DNA from: Chitinophagaceae bacterium
Lineage (GTDB): Bacteria > Bacteroidota > Bacteroidia > Chitinophagales > Chitinophagaceae
Length of the DNA stretch: 64,000 nt
Assembly: GCA_016715365.1 (NCBI GenBank)
Contig: JADKAM010000001.1
Span: forward strand, 558,001-622,000
Direction: 5' to 3'
The notes beneath the pieces are model-generated. The model ran no database searches. It worked only from the letters and a program-made list of their open reading frames with translations, and was not told the DNA's origin. Of the stretch, positions 9,173-16,474 are shown piece after piece (the stretch's first letter is position 1; each line of letters begins with the position of its first letter). The translations under genes were made by a program, and so were the position numbers.

Positions 9173-9553
9173 TTAATTATCTGCTAAAATCTGCTTCAGT
9201 TCTTCGCAAGCCTGCCTTACTCTTTCGCAGGACTCTTCGGAGTTTTCATTCTTATTAATTCTTATGCTCAGTTCGCCCGGGTTGGTGTTGATATAAAAAG
9301 TTGTTTTATCATCCAGGGTTACTTCGTCATCTACAAAACCATTTTGGATGGATACATTACTGTTGTTAAGCAGATTATTATTTAAATAAACCTGCACTGC
9401 ATGTGACTGGTTTCTCCGGTAATCAGCCTCCATTTCGTATTCATCCTCATCATCTGAAACGGAGATTGAAATATCGTGCCGGTGATGAAAACAAGAAGAC
9501 AGACCAGCAATCATCATCAATCCTAATGCAAGTGAAACAATATAATTTTTCAT
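9173..9553 (-). CDS. Small putative lipoprotein, 126 aa
   Basis: The protein has an N-terminal signal segment and a lipobox-like AGLSSC near residue 21, so it is probably a lipoprotein. The mature part begins with a His-rich stretch (FHHRHD) and an acidic run (DDEDEYEMEAD). A beta-rich middle and a C-terminal amphipathic helix (ESCERVRQACEELKQIL) follow. No family is recognised. It lies 32 bases downstream of the PspC gene and upstream of a strong terminator, so it is very likely the last gene of the PspC operon and may act in envelope stress. Confidence 0.65.
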   Translation of the reverse strand: MKNYIVSLALGLMMIAGLSSCFHHRHDISISVSDDEDEYEMEADYRRNQSHAVQVYLNNNLLNNSNVSIQNGFVDDEVTLDDKTTFYINTNPGELSIRINKNENSEESCERVRQACEELKQILADN

Positions 9554-9585
9554 TTAGCCTGTTTTAGAATTTGAAAATCGGTTAA

Positions 9586-11271
9586 TTAAATTATCTCCAT
9601 CAATGGGCTGAAAGCCGGTAACTGAGAGCTAAGCGGAGTTGGTTCAATATTATCACCGATCTTCTCCAGCTGTTTTTCAATTTTTTCCTTGGCCTTTTCC
9701 AATGAGTCTTTTATTTTTTGTTTTTCATTTTCCAGTTTCACTTTCATGGAGTCAATCTTATTCATTGGCTCGCCACTGTTGTAGCGGTAATTGTCATCTC
9801 CATTATTGTTGTTGTCTGTTATTACTTCTATGCCATTGCTGTTGATGGTTACTTTAGTACGGCCTTCTTTGCCGGCAGGCACACCCTTTAAAGTATAGAG
9901 TTGGCCATCTGCTCCCATTTTATACTCAACTCCTGTTTTCCAGTCTTGTGCATCGCTGTCTGAATCATAATACCAGTCTCCGTTATCCCAGTTGTTGCCA
10001 AAATGTACATCATTGAACCAGCTTATGCTTTTATCAATTTTAATTCTTTTACCAACCGGAACATAAATAGTCAGCACCACTCTTTGATTACGGAACTTAT
10101 CGGTTTTATTAATTGCAATCCCTTTGTCCATCAGCAGTACGCTGTCTTTTTGTACACCCGAGTATTGAATTCTTGCAGCATTCTCTTCGGCAATATTTCT
10201 TGCTCTTCCTGTTGCTGTTTTAATAACTGTTATTCTAAAACTGTCGTTGGTTGCTTTAACAATGCGTACATCAACATTATTTACATAAGCTGTGTCTTCC
10301 TGGATACCCTGGAAAGGTTCAAACCTTAAAAACCTGCTGCGGTTATATTTATACAAAGGCGATTTTGCTGTTATCTCCAGCTTATCAATTGTGGGATTGT
10401 TTAAAGCGATATCCTGTTCTGTAAGGTTTTTGCTGTTGTAATTAAAATCACGGCTGATGGAGGCTCCCAATAATACAATGCATACCCAGCCAATTACCCA
10501 CAAAGCGCCAAAAGACCAGCCTAAAATATTGCTATTGCTTTTTGACCTGGCGATTTTACGGATGATCCAGGTGATAATGCCGATAATAGGTACCGCTATA
10601 AAGAATATCAATGTACCCCATGCAAACAGGTTTTGATAATCGCCGCCGATTAAAAAGTCTTTTAAAGGAAATAAACCGATTGATGCAATCGCCAGACCGA
10701 ATAATGCCATAACCAATGCAAATCCAACACAACCAATGATGAAGTAAGCAAATATTTTTGCAATCATGGCAATTACATTACCCAATCCGCCACGGTTACG
10801 TTTGCTAAAGTTTTTTACATCACCTGCAACTGCACTGGCTTTTTCACTTACAACAGAAGAAGCTTCTTTACCAAATGTTGAAGCCTTTTTTCCTACCCCT
10901 TTCATCTCTTCCATTACAGAAGCTTTGATGGAATTCATATCCACTTTCTCTCCTTTCATTTCCAGTTTTTCAGATGTGGTAATGGCTTCCGGAATCACTA
11001 TCCATAAAATAATATAAACTATAAGTGATGTTGGGCTGAAGGTAAACCGAACGACATCGCCAAAATCCAGAAAACCGCCCCAACGGCCCCAACGTGAAAT
11101 AAACGACAGGAAAGGAAGCAGGAAAAGTACTCTTGGTATCCAGGCATTGATGCCAAAATAATTGCCAATACCGCTGCACACACCGGCAATCAGTTTTTCA
11201 TCGGGGTTACGGAACAGTTTTTTCTTGCTCCCCCAATTTGTGTGGTAGCGCTGCTGGGCACCGCTATCCAC
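9586..11271 (-). CDS. PspC-domain membrane protein, distal part (second PspC domain and C-terminal beta region)
   Basis: This 561-codon frame opens at a GTG inside the upstream PspC frame and has no natural N-terminus of its own. A PspC domain starts at about residue 19 (KLFRNPDEKLIAGVCSGIGNYFG). After it come IILWIVIPEAITTSEKLEMKG, four or more membrane segments between about 175 and 275, a beta-rich extracytoplasmic part (about 280-480), and a charged coiled coil near the end (KIDSMKVKLENEKQKIKD). PspC proteins sense envelope stress at the inner membrane. In related bacteria both PspC parts are, to my knowledge, one protein. Here they are in different frames, joined by a candidate slippery site at 11217-11223. 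Confidence 0.8.
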   Translation of the reverse strand: MDSGAQQRYHTNWGSKKKLFRNPDEKLIAGVCSGIGNYFGINAWIPRVLFLLPFLSFISRWGRWGGFLDFGDVVRFTFSPTSLIVYIILWIVIPEAITTSEKLEMKGEKVDMNSIKASVMEEMKGVGKKASTFGKEASSVVSEKASAVAGDVKNFSKRNRGGLGNVIAMIAKIFAYFIIGCVGFALVMALFGLAIASIGLFPLKDFLIGGDYQNLFAWGTLIFFIAVPIIGIITWIIRKIARSKSNSNILGWSFGALWVIGWVCIVLLGASISRDFNYNSKNLTEQDIALNNPTIDKLEITAKSPLYKYNRSRFLRFEPFQGIQEDTAYVNNVDVRIVKATNDSFRITVIKTATGRARNIAEENAARIQYSGVQKDSVLLMDKGIAINKTDKFRNQRVVLTIYVPVGKRIKIDKSISWFNDVHFGNNWDNGDWYYDSDSDAQDWKTGVEYKMGADGQLYTLKGVPAGKEGRTKVTINSNGIEVITDNNNNGDDNYRYNSGEPMNKIDSMKVKLENEKQKIKDSLEKAKEKIEKQLEKIGDNIEPTPLSSQLPAFSPLMEII

Positions 11272-11768
11272 ATAATGATGTAGGTTAAAAATCCAATACC
11301 CGAAAATAACAGCACCACAAAAATTATCCTGACAATTACCACATCTATATTAAAATAATTGGCCAGGCCGCTGCAAACACCACCCAGTACTTTATCATTT
11401 TCATCGCGGAATAATCTTTTGTTGCCGGTTGGCTGTGTATTGCCTGCAGATGATTGTTCCTGAGATGTAGATGAAGAAGCTGTTGACTGGGTTTGTGTAT
11501 CATCCATTGCTTCAAACTCTTCGGGCCTGCCCATGTTTTTAATAATGGCGTTTACATCATCTTCTGTTATACAGGTAGCACCTTTGGTTATTCTTTCCTG
11601 AAACAGTTCACCAATACGGCTTTCAATATCGTTGATGATCTCTTCCTTGCCTTCTTCATTGGCAAAGTGACGGCTCAGGCTTTCGGTATAATTTTTCAGC
11701 AACTCAAATGCTGTTACTTCTATGGGAACAACACGTCCCTGGAAGTTTATATTTATTACTTGTTTCAT
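11190..11768 (-). CDS. PspC-domain protein, proximal part (N-terminal domain and first PspC domain)
   Basis: The 192-aa frame begins MKQVININFQGRVVPIE, the standard start of Bacteroidota PspC proteins. A helical cytoplasmic domain follows (FANEEGKEEIINDIESRIGE, and ITEDDVNAIIKNMGRPEEFE). After a Ser/Thr/Gln linker comes a PspC domain at about 118-175 (RLFRDENDKVLGGVCSGLANYF) ending in a membrane helix and MWIAVPSSA. Beyond that the frame (TTQIGGARKNCSVTPMKN) is unlike the family and stops, while the adjacent frame carries on with a second PspC domain. It lies downstream of a PadR regulator gene in the usual padR-pspC arrangement. Confidence 0.85.
   Translation of the reverse strand: MKQVININFQGRVVPIEVTAFELLKNYTESLSRHFANEEGKEEIINDIESRIGELFQERITKGATCITEDDVNAIIKNMGRPEEFEAMDDTQTQSTASSSTSQEQSSAGNTQPTGNKRLFRDENDKVLGGVCSGLANYFNIDVVIVRIIFVVLLFSGIGFLTYIIMWIAVPSSATTQIGGARKNCSVTPMKN
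11217..11223 (-). other. Candidate -1 frameshift slippery heptamer A AAA AAC in the PspC gene
   Basis: On the minus strand the bases are A AAA AAC, and the zero-frame codons of the proximal PspC frame are AGA AAA AAC, the exact phasing needed for tandem -1 slippage. A shift here leads directly to LFRNPDEK, the start of the second PspC domain, which lies in the -1 frame. A one-base insertion in the A6 run or nearby would give the same picture. Confidence 0.4.
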
Positions 11769-11815
11769 GGCTTTAATTTTTTCGTTTCGTTAGTTGATTT
11801 GGTCCAACAAAAAAA

Positions 11816-11832
11816 CATGGCTATACTTTTTT
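11816..11832 (-). promoter_or_regulatory. Repeated AAAAAGTATAGCCATG element upstream of the PspC gene
   Basis: The minus-strand sequence AAAAAAGTATAGCCATG lies 48 bases before the PspC start. The same 16 bases recur at 12282-12297 upstream of padR, with a weaker copy (TAAAGTATAGCAC) at about 12371-12383. Exact recurrence in front of both genes suggests a PadR operator or shared promoter element. Confidence 0.45.
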
Positions 11833-11833
11833 G

Positions 11834-12202
11834 TTATTGGGGGTTGTTGAAGTTGTTGTTATTAATATTTTCCTGTTCTGTATTGGTAAGCGCTCTTACT
11901 GCATTGGCAAGCTCAAACCAGGTTGCCTCCAGTTCTTTGTAAAATCCTGCCCCTTTCTCTGTAAGGGTAAAATATTTACGTGGCGGGCCGCTGGTGCTTT
12001 CTTCCCAACGATAAGATAATAGTTCTGCGTTTTTTAGCCTGGTCAACAGTGGGTATAAAGTACCCTCCAGTATGTTCAGGTTGGCCGCTTTCATTTTTTC
12101 AATGATATCCGAAGGGTAAGCTTCGCCCTCTTTAATGATAGAGAGGATACAAAACTCCAGAACTCCCTTACGCATCTGGCTGGCTGTGTTATCAATGTTC
12201 AT
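11834..12202 (-). CDS. PadR-family transcriptional regulator
   Basis: The 122-aa protein has the PadR winged helix: RKGVLEFCILSIIKEGEAYP, then IIEKMKAANLNILEGTLYPLLTRL, then the wing GPPRKYFTLTEKG, and a C-terminal dimerisation helix (FYKELEATWFELANAV). I start at the ATG at 12202, because the longer frame opens at GTG. A PadR gene directly upstream of PspC genes is a common arrangement in this phylum. The protein probably represses the operon 12202-9173, including itself. Two identical 16-base elements in front of padR and of the PspC gene are candidate operators. Confidence 0.9.
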   Translation of the reverse strand: MNIDNTASQMRKGVLEFCILSIIKEGEAYPSDIIEKMKAANLNILEGTLYPLLTRLKNAELLSYRWEESTSGPPRKYFTLTEKGAGFYKELEATWFELANAVRALTNTEQENINNNNFNNPQ

Positions 12203-12220
12203 GGCTTCATTTTTTAACTT

Positions 12221-12360
12221 CACTCCAACCCTCTCCTTTTGGAGAGGGTGAAGCGAGGATCTTTACGAGAAATAATTTTTTCATGGCTATACTTTTTGAT
12301 CTGCACCGGCTTCCCCTATCTCTCCATGGCTAAATGAAAGGAGAGGATTGAAGCGAAGAT
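12221..12360. repeat. Hairpin repeat (ACCCTCTCC/GGAGAGGGT) with a degenerate second copy
   Basis: ACCCTCTCC (12228-12236) and GGAGAGGGT (12241-12249) form a perfect stem with a TTTT loop, followed by GAAGCGAGGATC. A diverged copy lies at about 12311-12360, where CTATCTCTCC and GGAGAGGATTGAAGCGAAGATC repeat the same plan. It looks like a dispersed intergenic element of REP type. Function is unknown. Confidence 0.55.
12282..12297 (-). promoter_or_regulatory. Repeated AAAAAGTATAGCCATG element upstream of padR
   Basis: Identical over 16 bases to the element at 11816-11832. It lies 80 bases upstream of the chosen padR start, in the same orientation relative to the gene. It is a candidate site for PadR autoregulation. 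Confidence 0.45.
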
Positions 12361-12510
12361 CAAATTGCGAGTGCTATACTTTAAGAACTTTATGACTTGA
12401 AATAACCGGTTTATCCCCTATCACATCACAAAGATAATAAGTTTTTAGTACTATGCAACACATAATACCATATTTTTTATAGTAGTGGGTGGTAAATAGG
12501 AGTCCGTTTT

Positions 12511-12543
12511 CTTCAAAAGCCTTTACAGTAAAGGCTTTTGAAG
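12511..12543 (+). terminator. Perfect 15-bp stem-loop followed by a T-rich tail
   Basis: CTTCAAAAGCCTTTA (12511-12525) and TAAAGGCTTTTGAAG (12529-12543) pair perfectly around a three-base loop. TTTTAAATTATTTTTTT follows on the plus strand, as in an intrinsic terminator. No plus-strand gene lies to its left, so either an unannotated short transcript ends here or this is a stray palindrome. Confidence 0.4.
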
Positions 12544-12742
12544 TTTTAAATTATTTTTTTAATCTGACCCGGTTTTGATGAGCGGTAGTTCGTGGTGATA
12601 AATGGCGTAAATTTCCGTAAGAATTTGGGATTTTGCAGGGTTAATTGGATCTGAAATGAAAACAGGATGGGGTTTGCTGTTAATCTTTTTATAACAGGAA
12701 ATTTGCACGTAACATTGGCCCCTGTATTGTTCGTATATTACT

Positions 12743-12750
12743 AAAGGAGG
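12743..12750 (+). promoter_or_regulatory. Strong Shine-Dalgarno site AAAGGAGG
   Basis: AAAGGAGG lies 8 bases before the ATG at 12759. It is a near-perfect complement of the 16S 3' end, which is unusual in a phylum where most genes lack such sites. It fixes the start of the lipoprotein gene. Confidence 0.7.
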
Positions 12751-12758
12751 ATATAATT

Positions 12759-13904
12759 ATGAAATACATTTTTTACAGTTTTTTAAGCCTGATAATATTA
12801 GCCAGCTGTAAAACCAATAAAGATTATTTATCACGCAGTGATAATGACAATACCCTGTTTGATGCCATTAAAACCTTAAAAAAACACAATACAGATACAA
12901 CAGCTTTACAGGCATTACCGGTTTTATATAACCTGGCACAACAAAGAAACCTTCGTAAAATAAACAGTTACAGCAGTTCCAGGGAGCTTAGCCGCTGGGA
13001 TAAAATGATAAATGCTTACAGCACTTTACAGGAAATGTACAATGCCATTGTAGAAAACGATGCTGCCAGCCGGGTAGTAACACCTGTTAATTACCAGCAA
13101 ACCTTGTATGATCTTAAGCATGAAGCGGCAGCCGATTATTACACAGCTGCAACCGTTTTTTTAAACAAGCCCGGACGGGCAGATGCAAAACAAGCCTACA
13201 ACTATTTTAAAAAGGCCGATAAACTGGTGCCCGGATATGAAGATGCCAAACTAAAAATGGATGAAGCTTATGCCCATGCTATTGTAAACGTGGTCATAAA
13301 GCCCGTGCAGGATAATTCTTATTTTTTTAATACCGGTTGGGGTAATTACGGTTATAATTACAGCAACGAATATTTTCAGCAAACACTGGTACGGGAGCTT
13401 AAAGGAACAAACAGCAGCCGCTACCCGGCACGCTTTTATACCGATAGAGAAGCCAGTCGTGAAAATGTGCAAACGGATTGGGAGGTAACTCTTACACTCA
13501 GGAATATGAATATACCCAGGCCGCAAACTTATACCTACAGCCGTAATGCAAGTCAGCAGGTGGAAGCCGGACGGGATAGCAGCGGAAGGATTATTTATAA
13601 AACAGTATATGCTACGATTAATATTTCCAGGCAATCTTTTACAGCCAATGCCAGTATGGAAATAAATATTACTGATATTGTCACCCGTAAAAATATTGTT
13701 TACAACTCTTTTAGAGAAGATTACCGCTGGCAGGAAGAACATGCAACTTATACTGGTGACAGCCGTGCATTAAGTACCAGCGATTGGGCATTAATTAATA
13801 ACAATTATTACAATGAACCTCGTAAAGAAGATATACTGAATGAACTTTACCGCAAATTATATCCGCAGGTAAAAAATAAAATTACGAATGCGGTTGATTG
13901 GTAG
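12759..13904 (+). CDS. Putative lipoprotein with helical repeats, 381 aa
   Basis: An exported protein of unknown function. The signal peptide ends in the lipobox LASC at about residue 17, so it is probably a lipoprotein. Residues about 25-175 are helical with TPR-like spacing (ALPVLYNLAQQRNLRK, and DAKQAYNYFKKADKLVPGYEDA). The C-terminal half is beta-rich and Tyr/Asn-rich (DWEVTLTLRNMNIPRP, and TANASMEINITDIVTRKNIVY). The start is fixed by a strong ribosome-binding site. It stands alone between the padR region and the feoB end; expression may be high given the ribosome-binding site. Confidence 0.75.
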   Translation: MKYIFYSFLSLIILASCKTNKDYLSRSDNDNTLFDAIKTLKKHNTDTTALQALPVLYNLAQQRNLRKINSYSSSRELSRWDKMINAYSTLQEMYNAIVENDAASRVVTPVNYQQTLYDLKHEAAADYYTAATVFLNKPGRADAKQAYNYFKKADKLVPGYEDAKLKMDEAYAHAIVNVVIKPVQDNSYFFNTGWGNYGYNYSNEYFQQTLVRELKGTNSSRYPARFYTDREASRENVQTDWEVTLTLRNMNIPRPQTYTYSRNASQQVEAGRDSSGRIIYKTVYATINISRQSFTANASMEINITDIVTRKNIVYNSFREDYRWQEEHATYTGDSRALSTSDWALINNNYYNEPRKEDILNELYRKLYPQVKNKITNAVDW

Positions 13905-13930
13905 AACAAGCTTTTACCAAATAAATTTTT

Positions 13931-14003
13931 ACCACAAAGGGCACAAATTTCTGAGATAATTTTCTTTGTGTTATTAATGCATAAGCTTCGTGCACTTTGT
14001 GGT
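13931..14003. repeat. Imperfect inverted repeat between convergent genes
   Basis: ACCACAAAGGGCAC (13931-13944) pairs with GTGCACTTTGTGGT (13990-14003) with one mismatch. It lies between the ends of the lipoprotein gene and feoB. It resembles the ACCACAAAG-type intergenic repeats of this phylum. A weak two-way terminator role is possible. Confidence 0.5.
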
Positions 14004-14040
14004 TATGTAAACATGTTGCCAGGAAGAGATGCCAAGCGCT

Positions 14041-16161
14041 TTAGATAAAAATCCTGTACACCACCCAGCTCATCAAATAAGCCAGGCCCGTCATATAAAA
14101 CAACTGAATGGCAGGCCATTTCCAGCTACGGGTTTCTCGTTTTACAACAGCCAGTGTGCTCATGCACTGCATGGCAAGTACATAAAATATTAATAAGGAT
14201 AAACCGGTAGCCAGGTTATATACTTTGCTTCCATCTGCCCTTACAGCAGCAGCCATTTTTTCTCGTAGTGTATTGTTATTTTCATCGGCATCTTCGCCCA
14301 CACTGTATAATGTTGCCATAGTGCCCACAAAAACTTCCCTGGCAGCAAAAGAAGTGATCAATGCAATGCCAATTTTCCAGTCGTAACCAAGCGGGCGTAT
14401 GGCAGGCTCAATAGCTTTGCCCAGTGTACCGGCAAAAGAACTTTGCAGCAGTTCTGTTTTGCGCTGTTTATTTAATTCAGCTGCTTTTTGCGGATTGTTT
14501 TTTATCAGCTGCTCATACTTTGCAGTAACGCCGGCCATTTTTTCTTTAGGTCCGTAAGTACTTAAAGCCCACAACAGCAGGCTTATCATCATAATTATCT
14601 TACCGGCATCAAACACAAATATCTTTGCCTTTTCAATCATGGTGGTCAATGCATTCTTCCACCGGGGTGCACGGTAAGTTGGTAATTCCAGAATAAAAAA
14701 ACTGCGTTCGGAACTTTTAATAAACCACTTCATTACCCAGGCAACTACCAAAGCCATTACTGTGCCCAATAAATACAAACCCATCATCACCAGCCCCTGT
14801 AAACTCAAAAACCCAAAATATAGTTTTGATGGAATAACCAATGCAATCAGGATGGTGTACACCGGTAACCTGGCGCTGCAGCTCATCAGCGGTGTTATCA
14901 TGATGGTAAGCAATCTTTCTTTTTTATTCTCGATATTACGTGCGCTCATGATAGCCGGTACTGCACAGGCAAAGCCGCTGATCATGGGCATTACACTCTT
15001 TCCATTCAACCCAACTTTACGCATTAATTTATCGGTAAGAAAACTGATACGGGCCATATAGCCGGTATCTTCCAGCACAGTTATCAGCCCAAACAAAATC
15101 ATGATCTGCGGAATAAAAATCACAATGCCACTCAGTCCGGCTACTACACCATTAATAAGCAGATCGCTCCACCAGGTTACCGGCAAACTGTTACTGAGCA
15201 TTCCTCCAAATTGTCCAAACACCCATTCAATACCATCCATAGGATATTTGGCAACCCAAAAAACACTTTGAAACAGCAGGAACAAAACCGCCAGTAAAAT
15301 AATATAGCCCCAGCGGCGGTGCAGCAGCAAATCATCAAGTCGTTCGTTAAAAAGTGCTTTCTGCAACGGATCTGCCTCTACAACCGTTTGCTGCATGATA
15401 TGCTTAATGCGGCCGTAACGCTGCATAATTTCTTCGGCCTGTGTTTTAGTTGGATTAAATTTATTGTCAACCTCAATCTGCTCTATGGTTTCCTGCATTC
15501 CATCGCCCAGCAAAAAATGCTCGTGATTGATGAGATAATGAATTGCGTTGTAATTACTGAAATCAGGATAATGTTTTTTAACCGCTTCAACAGCATTTGA
15601 TGCCAGTGCCTGGTTATCAATAAAATCACGGGCGGGAGGTTGGTATAAATTTCCTGCCGATTGATCGATTACTTTTTTCAGTTGCTCAAGCCCTTTATTT
15701 TTTCTTGGGTTAATGGGAACGATGGGAACGCCCAGTTCTCTTTCCAGGCCCGGTATATCAATCTGTGTTCCTTTCCGTTTGGCAAGGTCCATCATGGTAA
15801 GTGCCACTACAACCGGTAAATTGAGGTCGATTATTTGAGAGCAGAATAACAGATTGCGTTTTAAATTACTGGCATCGGCAACCAGTACAACCATATCGGG
15901 TTTAATAGCCTCATCCTGGTTTAATAAAACCCGGTATGCCACCCATTCATCTGCCCGTTTTGGGTATAAGCTGTACGTTCCCGGTAAATCAATAATAGTT
16001 GCGCCCAGATCCTCTGATATACGGCTTTGACCCATCTTCTTATCAACAGTAACTCCAGGAAAATTACCTACCTGCTGGTTTAAACCGGTTAAATAATTAA
16101 AAAGAGAGCTTTTTCCGCTGTTGGGATTGCCTACTAACGCTATGTTTATCTTTTTTGCCAA
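14041..16161 (-). CDS. feoB: Ferrous iron transport protein B (FeoB)
   Basis: The 706-aa inner-membrane protein imports Fe(II). The N-terminal G domain shows G1 GNPNSGKSS at residues 11-19, the G2 threonine in PGVTVDKK, G3 DLPGTYSL near 58, and TMMD where the family usually has NMxD (G4). The C-terminal permease has several membrane helices and the family segments GFACAVPAIMSARN and PLMSCSARLPVY with their conserved Cys residues. No other start exists: a stop lies three codons upstream and the first possible initiator is TTG at 16161. No feoA is adjacent or fused. Confidence 0.96.
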   Translation of the reverse strand: MAKKINIALVGNPNSGKSSLFNYLTGLNQQVGNFPGVTVDKKMGQSRISEDLGATIIDLPGTYSLYPKRADEWVAYRVLLNQDEAIKPDMVVLVADASNLKRNLLFCSQIIDLNLPVVVALTMMDLAKRKGTQIDIPGLERELGVPIVPINPRKNKGLEQLKKVIDQSAGNLYQPPARDFIDNQALASNAVEAVKKHYPDFSNYNAIHYLINHEHFLLGDGMQETIEQIEVDNKFNPTKTQAEEIMQRYGRIKHIMQQTVVEADPLQKALFNERLDDLLLHRRWGYIILLAVLFLLFQSVFWVAKYPMDGIEWVFGQFGGMLSNSLPVTWWSDLLINGVVAGLSGIVIFIPQIMILFGLITVLEDTGYMARISFLTDKLMRKVGLNGKSVMPMISGFACAVPAIMSARNIENKKERLLTIMITPLMSCSARLPVYTILIALVIPSKLYFGFLSLQGLVMMGLYLLGTVMALVVAWVMKWFIKSSERSFFILELPTYRAPRWKNALTTMIEKAKIFVFDAGKIIMMISLLLWALSTYGPKEKMAGVTAKYEQLIKNNPQKAAELNKQRKTELLQSSFAGTLGKAIEPAIRPLGYDWKIGIALITSFAAREVFVGTMATLYSVGEDADENNNTLREKMAAAVRADGSKVYNLATGLSLLIFYVLAMQCMSTLAVVKRETRSWKWPAIQLFYMTGLAYLMSWVVYRIFI

Positions 16162-16170
16162 ATCAGGCTA

Positions 16171-16178
16171 CAAAAATA
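16171..16178 (-). promoter_or_regulatory. Candidate -7 box (TATTTTTG) for feoB
   Basis: The minus strand reads TATTTTTG, a match to TAnnTTTG, ending only 9 bases before the TTG start. If used, the feoB message would be almost leaderless. No Fur-type operator is obvious. Confidence 0.35.
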
Positions 16179-16282
16179 ACGGTAAACCATCTTACCCGGT
16201 TACGAATTGAGAAAGTTGCCGTACGCCATGCGGAAATTTTGCTCAATACAATTTTTTCTCAGCTTCGCTGAAAAAAGGGTTT

Positions 16283-16346
16283 GCCACGAAGCCACAAAGA
16301 CACGGAGTAGAAAAATGCGTAGCATTTTCCTTTGTGGCTTTGTGGC
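16283..16346. repeat. Composite inverted repeat, GCCACGAAGCCACAAAG type
   Basis: Outer arms GCCACGAAGCCACAAAG (16283-16299) and CTTTGTGGCTTTGTGGC (16330-16346) match in 16 of 17 positions. An inner perfect hairpin AAAATGC-GTA-GCATTTT lies at 16312-16328. It resembles a dispersed non-coding repeat rather than a gene. Confidence 0.65.
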
Positions 16347-16442
16347 TAAATTCAGTTTTCACAGACGGCGAAAGCTTTTGAAAAACCGAACCCCTATTTT
16401 AAATTTTACACATTATTTACAGAAAAAAGCCAATTGCTGAAC

Positions 16443-16450
16443 TACCTTTG
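16443..16450 (+). promoter_or_regulatory. Candidate -7 box (TACCTTTG) for the M28 peptidase gene
   Basis: TACCTTTG matches TAnnTTTG exactly and lies 24 bases before the chosen ATG at 16475. A -33 element is not clear. Confidence 0.5.
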
Positions 16451-16474
16451 TCCATCTTCAACAAACATATATAC

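Larger units (their letters stand above)
12203..12758. other. Gene-free region with regulatory repeats and hairpins
   Basis: This 556-base divergent region between padR (-) and the lipoprotein gene (+) has no convincing frame. It holds two related hairpin-forming repeats (12221-12360), the 16-base putative PadR element (12282-12297), a 15-bp perfect stem-loop (12511-12543) and a strong ribosome-binding site at its right end. Confidence 0.7.
16162..16474. other. Divergent intergenic region between feoB and the M28 peptidase gene
   Basis: No convincing gene. It holds a promoter-like box for each flanking gene, a T-rich/A-rich hairpin around 16251-16276 (TCAGC TTC GCTGA core) and a long inverted repeat at 16283-16346. 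A 77-codon frame covering the repeat is not credible. Confidence 0.65.

Noticed and set aside
16207..16440. 77-codon plus-strand frame between feoB and the M28 gene
   Set aside because: It is composed largely of an inverted repeat and a hairpin; the peptide has no protein-like pattern.
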